NCBI RefSeq assembly: GCF_012935325.2
Contig: NZ_JABBYG020000013.1
Span: forward strand, 1-64,000
DNA: 64,000 nt
Source: Paenibacillus sp. PL91
GTDB lineage: Bacteria; Bacillota; Bacilli; Paenibacillales; Paenibacillaceae
Reading direction: 5' to 3'
The notes beneath the pieces were generated by a model. It did not search any database, was not told where the DNA came from, and saw only the letters and a list, made by a program, of their open reading frames with translations. A program made the translations under genes and the position numbers. Numbering within the stretch: the stretch's first letter is position 1; every line of letters starts with the position of its first letter. Positions 58,985-64,000 of this stretch are shown one piece after another.

Positions 58985-59154
58985 TTGTATTCACATCCTT
59001 CTTGCAACGTTTTAATAGTAGAATGGGCTTTCGTGCTTTTTGTTATACGCATCAGCTCAATTGACCATGCTGTATTTGCTCGCTTTAAGGTAATTGTTCT
59101 TTTCGCAGCGGTCGAGTACACTAGAGCAGAATGACTTAGAGGGATGTGACATCA

Positions 59155-60570
59155 TTGAGTAATATTGTGCTTCAAACTAACGCCAATCTATCTTCGTCGC
59201 TCAAGCGGACGAGCCATATAGCAGTCAGCATACTGGTTCTAATCCTCACTGCATTCGTTTCCATATTGTTTCCTCCGGAGCTTGCATTTGCACAGCCGGC
59301 TGCCAATCTGGAAGCGGCATCCTTTGACCCGCATGAGCAGGTTGGTCACAATCATTCGGAAGCATCAAGCGCTGAAGAAGGCATCACGGTTCAGCAGGTG
59401 TTATTTTTTGCGGTAAGAGCCATTTATTATTTCGCGTTTATGCTGGCGGCCGGCTTTATGCTTTGGTCCGTCTCCTTTGCGGAGGATGCAAGCGACATCT
59501 CGCGCAAGCTGGTGAATAAATGGGGAATTTACATATTAAGGGGGCTGCTGCTTGCTGTCCTTGTATTTGTATTCGTCCATGTCAGCTATTTGCTGAAGGG
59601 GTATGAAGGAAGCAGTTCAAGCGAGTGGGTTCGATTGCTTACGGAAACGTCGACGGGTCGATCATGGCTTGCGATAATCGCACTTTCTCTTCTGGGATTT
59701 GTCGTTTTAAAATTATCTGATCCATTCAAAATCATATGGGCGCTGCTTCTCGCTGCCGCAGAAAGCTATAACGGACATGTTAATGCGCTCACGAACAATA
59801 CGCTCGCAATCGTGCTCGACTTTGTACATACGGCAAGCTCCGCCCTTTGGGCGGGGGGCTTGATGCTGCTCCTGCTATTTTGGCGGGCAGACCGCAAGGA
59901 AGCGGGAAGGTTCGCGGAGCGCTTTACGAAGGCAGCGTGGCTGAGTGTATTGCTGCTGGCGGTGAGCGGAGCGCTGATGACTGTTCTTCTGCTGCCATCT
60001 TGGCGTTATTTGTATTATACGAGCTGGGGCCTCATGCTGCTTGCCAAAACAGCCTTGGTTCTGTTCATCGCTTGCACTGGTTTCCTGCTTCATAGGCGCG
60101 CCAAGCAGGGGAAGCTGCCAAACGGCAAGCTGCTGAAACTTGATGGGCTATTAATGAGCATAGTGCTTATAATTGCAAGTATTTTCACCTATATTAGTCC
60201 CGTACCCGACACGGAACCGCTGACCTATCATCGAATGGGCGAGAACCTGCATTACACCATTAATATTACGCCAAATGGTCCCGGACCGAACCGCGTAGAG
60301 GTGAAAATTTGGCTGCCTGAGCAGCTTGGCGCACCAACATCCGTACGAATGCTGCTTTGGGCCGTGGATCATCCGCAGCGCCCAGCCATCGAGGTGCCTC
60401 TATTAGGCGACAGCGGCGAGGATTTTTTATCCTTCCCAGGCTTTATTGAAACGGACTACGAATCGGACAAAATCGTGCTGCCTACGCGCGGCGCATGGAC
60501 GGCGGAGCTATTTATTACGGATCAGACCGGTACGGAAACGAAGCAGATCATCCCATTTCACAACGATTAG
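59155..60570 (+). CDS. CopD-like copper resistance/transport membrane protein
   Basis: The protein of about 471 residues has an N-terminal signal/anchor (SILVLILTAFVSILFPPELAFA), then an acidic/His-rich loop (FDPHEQVGHNHSEASS) that could bind metal. About eight helices forming the CopD domain follow, with conserved AAESYNGHVNALTNNTLAIV and FVHTASSALWAGGLMLL containing the His residues of the family. A soluble C-terminal beta domain (TYHRMGENLHYTINITPNG to the end) resembles YtkA-like domains. Such proteins are proposed copper importers or handling proteins of the cytoplasmic membrane. The start is probably TTG 59155, because GTG 59146 is too close to gaggga. It is followed by the kinase/response regulator pair, which likely controls it or senses its status. 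Confidence 0.8.
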   Translation: MSNIVLQTNANLSSSLKRTSHIAVSILVLILTAFVSILFPPELAFAQPAANLEAASFDPHEQVGHNHSEASSAEEGITVQQVLFFAVRAIYYFAFMLAAGFMLWSVSFAEDASDISRKLVNKWGIYILRGLLLAVLVFVFVHVSYLLKGYEGSSSSEWVRLLTETSTGRSWLAIIALSLLGFVVLKLSDPFKIIWALLLAAAESYNGHVNALTNNTLAIVLDFVHTASSALWAGGLMLLLLFWRADRKEAGRFAERFTKAAWLSVLLLAVSGALMTVLLLPSWRYLYYTSWGLMLLAKTALVLFIACTGFLLHRRAKQGKLPNGKLLKLDGLLMSIVLIIASIFTYISPVPDTEPLTYHRMGENLHYTINITPNGPGPNRVEVKIWLPEQLGAPTSVRMLLWAVDHPQRPAIEVPLLGDSGEDFLSFPGFIETDYESDKIVLPTRGAWTAELFITDQTGTETKQIIPFHND

Positions 60571-60592
60571 AGCAGCGGAAGGAGAAGCGGAC

Positions 60593-61450
60593 ATGTCCTA
60601 TAAATGGTTAAAATGGCTCATCCTTTGGATTCCAACCGTAGCCATTGGTCTATGGGAGTATTTGCGCCATACGCTTCTGCTTCCGTTCATTTCGATGGAG
60701 CTCGGCAATGTTCTTGCGCCGATATTCGTGTTCCTTATCACACTGACGCTGCTTCGGTCTCTGTTCACGAGACTGGAGCTCATGCAGGAGACGCTGCAGC
60801 GGGAGCGAATCGTAAAAGCTGCCTTCGAGGAGCGGGAGCAGCTTGCTCGCGAGCTTCATGACGGCATCTCGCAATCGTTGTTTATGCTCTCGGTTAAGCT
60901 GGATAAGCTGGAGCGGGTGCAAACCGATACGGACGCGAAGCAAACGACGGATCAGATTAGAAGAACCGTTCGCCATGTCTATGACGATGTGAGGCAGTCT
61001 ATTGCCAGTTTGCAGCATTCCCCCTTGCCGATGGATATGTCCTGGATGCAGAGCATTCATCATTTAACGGAAGAAATGGAGCAAACCGGAGGCATTCAGA
61101 CGGCCGTAAAATGGCAAGTGCAGGAAGGACTGCTGACCCATAAGCAAAAGGTCGAGCTGCTTGCTATCATGCGCGAAGCGCTAATGAATGTACAGAAGCA
61201 TGCGAATGCGAGGCATATCGTGATACGAGGCGAAGGCAAGATCAGTACGGATGGAAAGAGAAGCGACTTTCGCTGCTCGATTCATGATGACGGCATAGGA
61301 GCAGCGGAGGAGAAGCTTTATGGGAAAGGGAAATACGGCGTCAGAATGATGCTGGATCGAGCGGAGGCCATGGGCTGGAGCGTGACGGTGCAGCAGACGA
61401 AGCCGCAAGGCACGCTAGTAGAAATCATCGGAGGGAGCGAATCGAAATGA
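60593..61450 (+). CDS. LiaS/NarL-type sensor histidine kinase
   Basis: The 285-residue kinase of the HPK7 type has two short N-terminal transmembrane helices (LILWIPTVAIGLWEYL, LAPIFVFLITLTLLRSL), a coiled-coil stretch, the phosphoacceptor helix EREQLARELHDGISQSLFML with the H-D pair, and an ATPase domain with REALMNVQKHANARHI (N box) and SIHDDGIGA / GKYGVRMMLDRAEAM (G boxes). There is no extracellular sensor domain, as in intramembrane-sensing kinases. ATG 60593 follows ggaaggag; the long upstream frame to 60446 lies inside the CopD gene. It overlaps the response regulator by ATGA and is 22 bp behind the CopD-like gene. Confidence 0.9.
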   Translation: MSYKWLKWLILWIPTVAIGLWEYLRHTLLLPFISMELGNVLAPIFVFLITLTLLRSLFTRLELMQETLQRERIVKAAFEEREQLARELHDGISQSLFMLSVKLDKLERVQTDTDAKQTTDQIRRTVRHVYDDVRQSIASLQHSPLPMDMSWMQSIHHLTEEMEQTGGIQTAVKWQVQEGLLTHKQKVELLAIMREALMNVQKHANARHIVIRGEGKISTDGKRSDFRCSIHDDGIGAAEEKLYGKGKYGVRMMLDRAEAMGWSVTVQQTKPQGTLVEIIGGSESK

Positions 61451-62151
61451 CGGAGCAAACAGCGCAGGTACGCGTTTTTTTGGTAGACGATCATCCCCAC
61501 GGACGGGAAGGCATGCGCGATATCGTCATGAGCGACTGCTCCTTTGGCGTTGTTGGGGAGGCGGATAGCGGCGAGTCGGCGATAGCCGCCATTCAGCAAT
61601 TGAAGCCGGATTTGGTGCTGATGGATATCAATATGCCGGGCATGGGCGGTCTTGAAGCGACTCAGCGGCTCAAGCTTCTGATGCCGTCCTTGAAAATTGT
61701 CATGGTAACGGTATCCGATGACATTACGAATTTGTTTGAGGCGATCAAGCGAGGGGCGCAGGGCTATCTGCTCAAAAATCTAGCTCCATCCTCATGGATA
61801 GAATATCTGCGCGCGATTTCGCTGGATGAGGCGCCGATGTCGAAGGAGCTTGCCTTCCGCTTGCTACAAGAGTTCTCGGCAAGCAAGCCGCAGGCGGCTA
61901 AGCGGACGCCAAGTAGATTGCAATCGCTTGACAAGGATGCTGATGTGATAACGACTCCGCTGACGGAACGGGAGAAAGAGGTGCTCGAGCGGGTTGCAAC
62001 GGGGGCTTCCAACCGCGAGATTGCAGGCGAGCTAGGCTTGTCTGAGCATACGGTCAAAAATCACCTCAAAAACATTTTGCAAAAGCTTCATCTCGACAAT
62101 CGGGTGCAGCTGACGCGATACGCCTTTGAGCAAGGCATAGTCGAAACGTAG
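61447..62151 (+). CDS. NarL/LuxR-family response regulator
   Basis: The 234-residue regulator has a receiver domain (VFLVDDHPHGREGMRDIV with the acidic pair; phospho-Asp in LVLMDINMPGMGGLEATQ near residue 60; Lys in GYLLKNLAPSS near residue 107) and a LuxR-type HTH (LTEREKEVLERVATGASNRE, then IAGELGLSEHTVKNHLKNIL, then QKLHLDNRVQL). The start overlaps the kinase stop (ATGA), so the pair is one translational unit. The target is probably the upstream CopD-like gene and/or itself; nothing in the sequence fixes that. Confidence 0.93.
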   Translation: MTEQTAQVRVFLVDDHPHGREGMRDIVMSDCSFGVVGEADSGESAIAAIQQLKPDLVLMDINMPGMGGLEATQRLKLLMPSLKIVMVTVSDDITNLFEAIKRGAQGYLLKNLAPSSWIEYLRAISLDEAPMSKELAFRLLQEFSASKPQAAKRTPSRLQSLDKDADVITTPLTEREKEVLERVATGASNREIAGELGLSEHTVKNHLKNILQKLHLDNRVQLTRYAFEQGIVET

Positions 62152-62447
62152 CGGAAGCTGTAGATGCCGCATTTGAATGTATTCGACAGGAGGAGAAGAT
62201 CCGTAAAAATTCATGTCGATTATAAGCTGTTCAGAAGATCGAAAAAAAACGATGATCTTGCTGGGCAGCTATTTTTTATTCCAAAATGGATTTGAAATAG
62301 AGCAGGGCTATATCGTCTTATTGACTTTCGATTTATCGAATACTGACTGTGGGCAGCCATTTATTAGCGTGGCTATTTAGACTTTAAAGGGCTGCCAGAC
62401 GCGATGAATCGATATGGGGTTCGAATAATAACTGGGAGGGCACTAGT
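62152..62447. other. Gap between response regulator and hydrolase gene
   Basis: No gene can be supported. A 43-codon frame from ATG 62164 (MPHLNVFDRRRRSVKIHVDY and on) lacks an RBS. A gggaggg RBS for the next gene lies at 62434-62440. Confidence 0.4.
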
Positions 62448-64000
62448 ATGAAGCCGTTGTACGGGAAGGATTCAGCTATTCCGAGTAACAAAAAAATCGT
62501 TTTTCTCGGGGACAGCATAACGGATGAGGGGACATTCATTGCCTTTATGGATGCCTATTTCCTACAGCATTTGCAGGGACATCACTTAACGCTCGTTAAT
62601 CTAGGCGTAAGCAGTGAGACGGCATCCGGACTAAGCGAGCCGGAGCATCCCTTTCCGCGCCCCTGCGTGCATGAGAGAATCGACAGGGCTCTATCGGAGT
62701 GCAAACCGGATTGGGTCGTTCTTTGCTACGGGATGAATGACGGCATCTATTATCCTTTCTCCGAAGATAGATTTGAAGCGTATCAGAAGGGAATTTTAAG
62801 CGCCATCGCTAAGATTAAGCAAGCGGGAGCCAAGGCGATTCTCATGACGCCGCCTCCATTTGATGCGAAATCGTTCGAAGCAGGAAGCTTGATGCCTATT
62901 GGACAATCGTCGTACAGCTACGCATCTCCCTTCGCCCAGTATGAGGATGTATTGAAGCGGTATGCGGACTGGGTGCTGACATTGGAAGGGTCTGCAGATG
63001 CGATTGTCCCCATTCATGATCAGATGCTCCGCCTTTGGGAGAAGAAGCGCGAGACGGACCCTCACTATGCTACGGGGGATGGCATTCACCCAAATGCTGA
63101 GGGACACTGGCTTATCGCATCCTCCCTGCTTCGCGTACTGTTCAATATTACGCTTGAGCAAATCCCCGAATACGTGCTTCAGCCAAGCAGCTCAGCTCTA
63201 TTTAGAGCGGTTCAGCAGCGCCATCGCTTGCTTAGCTCCGCTTGGAAGGAGCATGTGGGCCATACGAATCCTAGTAAAGCTGAAGCGCTGCCGATTGAGC
63301 TGGCTTTGCAAAAAGGCGCCATCATGGCAAGTGAGATACGGGAACGAGCAGCAGTGCCTGGGAACAAGAATAAAATCAAAACCTCGGTTTGGAAGGGGTA
63401 TGAGCGAGTCGATTTTATGCTGGATGGAAGAGAAGGGCTTCTCATTTTTCCTAAGCAGTTTGCGAGCGGCAAGCCATGGGTTTGGCGCGCTGAGTTTTTT
63501 GATGCCTTCGCATATGCGGATATGGCATTGCTGGAGCAAGGGTGGGTGATAGCCTATTATAGACTAAGCAATATGTATGGCTGCCCTGGTGCGGTGGATC
63601 GAATGCATTCGTTTCAAAGCTATGTGACAAATGCCTTTGGGCTCGCGCCAAAAACCGTTCTCTTCGGCTTTAGCCGCGGCGGGCTATATGCCTTTAACTA
63701 TGCCGCTAAATACCCGGAGCATGTAAAGCTGCTGTATTTGGATGCCCCTGTTTTGAATATGCTAAGCTGGCCAGGCGGAAAAGGGGAAGGCACGGGAGCG
63801 GCGATAGAGTGGGAGGAATGCCTATCCGTTTACGGAATGACAGAGGAGTCGTTCAACCTAGCGGGCTGTTCCCCTCTTGATCGAGTAGACGAGCTTGCGG
63901 CTGCGAGCATCCCCGTGCTGATCGTTGCAGGAGATGCGGACGTTCCAGTGCCAATAGCTGAAAATGCCATTCCGTTCGAGCAGCGCTATCGTCAGTTGGG
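62448..64000 (+). CDS. SGNH hydrolase fused to an alpha/beta hydrolase (3' end beyond window)
   Basis: The reading frame is open from ATG 62448 to the window end (over 517 residues). The N-terminal about 230 residues form an SGNH/GDSL hydrolase: block I IVFLGDSITDEG (nucleophile Ser near residue 25), block II LVNLGVSSETASG, block III VVLCYGMNDGIYYP (Asn) and block V TGDGIHPNAEGHWLIA (Asp-x-x-His). A second domain from about residue 300 carries GREGLLIFP and the nucleophile elbow TVLFGFSRGGLYAFNYA, followed by IPVLIVAGDADVPVP, typical of alpha/beta hydrolases. Two esterase-type active sites in one polypeptide suggest deacylation of a multiply acylated substrate, possibly a polysaccharide. No signal peptide is seen. 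Confidence 0.85.
   Translation, partial: MKPLYGKDSAIPSNKKIVFLGDSITDEGTFIAFMDAYFLQHLQGHHLTLVNLGVSSETASGLSEPEHPFPRPCVHERIDRALSECKPDWVVLCYGMNDGIYYPFSEDRFEAYQKGILSAIAKIKQAGAKAILMTPPPFDAKSFEAGSLMPIGQSSYSYASPFAQYEDVLKRYADWVLTLEGSADAIVPIHDQMLRLWEKKRETDPHYATGDGIHPNAEGHWLIASSLLRVLFNITLEQIPEYVLQPSSSALFRAVQQRHRLLSSAWKEHVGHTNPSKAEALPIELALQKGAIMASEIRERAAVPGNKNKIKTSVWKGYERVDFMLDGREGLLIFPKQFASGKPWVWRAEFFDAFAYADMALLEQGWVIAYYRLSNMYGCPGAVDRMHSFQSYVTNAFGLAPKTVLFGFSRGGLYAFNYAAKYPEHVKLLYLDAPVLNMLSWPGGKGEGTGAAIEWEECLSVYGMTEESFNLAGCSPLDRVDELAAASIPVLIVAGDADVPVPIAENAIPFEQRYRQL

Noticed and set aside
62164..62295. 43-codon frame after the response regulator gene
   Set aside because: No usable RBS and no recognisable similarity; not enough evidence for a gene.
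1..64000. CRISPR arrays, tRNA and rRNA genes, prophage or conjugative modules
   Set aside because: No regularly spaced direct repeats, cloverleaf genes, rRNA sequence, integrase or phage structural genes were seen on either strand.

Overview
The window looks like chromosomal DNA of a Paenibacillus-type Gram-positive bacterium (Paenibacillaceae). The evidence is the class of regulatory RNAs (T-box, cobalamin and c-di-AMP riboswitches), lipoprotein and RBS style, YesM/YesN-type two-component systems, many AraC, LacI and DeoR sugar regulators, CUT1 sugar importers without their own ATPase, and plant-polysaccharide enzymes. No rRNA, tRNA, CRISPR array or intact mobile element was seen.

Layout. 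(1) 1-2.7 kb: two nearly identical T-box leaders in tandem precede ilvB-ilvN. (2) 2.7-13.9 kb: an accessory, decaying stretch. Intact small genes (C1q-like surface protein, RidA, HxlR regulator with an NAD-binding protein and a membrane protein, two NTF2-like proteins, TetR with a divergent SDR, DUF5694, APH-like kinase) alternate with remnants of an IS110 transposase, an aldo/keto reductase, a phosphoesterase and a TetR regulator, and with a dispersed hairpin repeat. (3) 14.0-20.1 kb: a VTT-domain membrane protein, the kduI-deoR-kduD uronate operon, and metE under a cobalamin riboswitch. (4) 20.2-30.3 kb: a potassium / c-di-AMP island. Two complete tandem c-di-AMP (ydaO-type) riboswitches with terminators precede an operon of an RCK-N-like protein, a membrane microprotein, kdpF, kdpA, kdpB, kdpC and a doubled KdpD-sensor protein lacking a kinase. 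Pointing the other way are two paralogous genes of unknown function, one behind a complete c-di-AMP riboswitch and one behind a degenerate copy. (5) 30.3-37.9 kb: HxlR/dioxygenase pair, GTP cyclohydrolase II, lipoproteins, an aldolase-fold protein and a glutamate dehydrogenase family gene. (6) 38.2-55.0 kb: a polysaccharide-utilisation locus beginning beside an IS256 remnant: GH88 unsaturated uronyl hydrolase, three regulators, a sugar isomerase, an FAD oxidoreductase, a YesM/YesN pair, a 1166-residue multidomain beta-helix lyase and a sugar ABC importer. (7) 55-64 kb: GH27 alpha-galactosidase with AraC regulator, GGCT-like protein, CopD-like protein with a LiaS/NarL-type two-component pair, and a partial SGNH plus alpha/beta hydrolase fusion running off the end.

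How it works together. In the polysaccharide locus the YesN-type regulator probably drives both the lyase and the importer: their upstream regions share a 13-nt block, a second T-rich block about 20 nt downstream and a TATACT -10 at identical spacing, followed by cre-like sites. The secreted lyase would cut a uronate-containing polymer, the ABC system import oligosaccharides, GH88 remove the unsaturated uronyl end, and kduI/kduD process the product towards 2-keto-3-deoxygluconate. In the potassium island, high c-di-AMP would be expected to shut off Kdp uptake and the paralogous pair together, which makes the pair a candidate new component of the c-di-AMP/K+ response. All functions are inferred from sequence reading alone.
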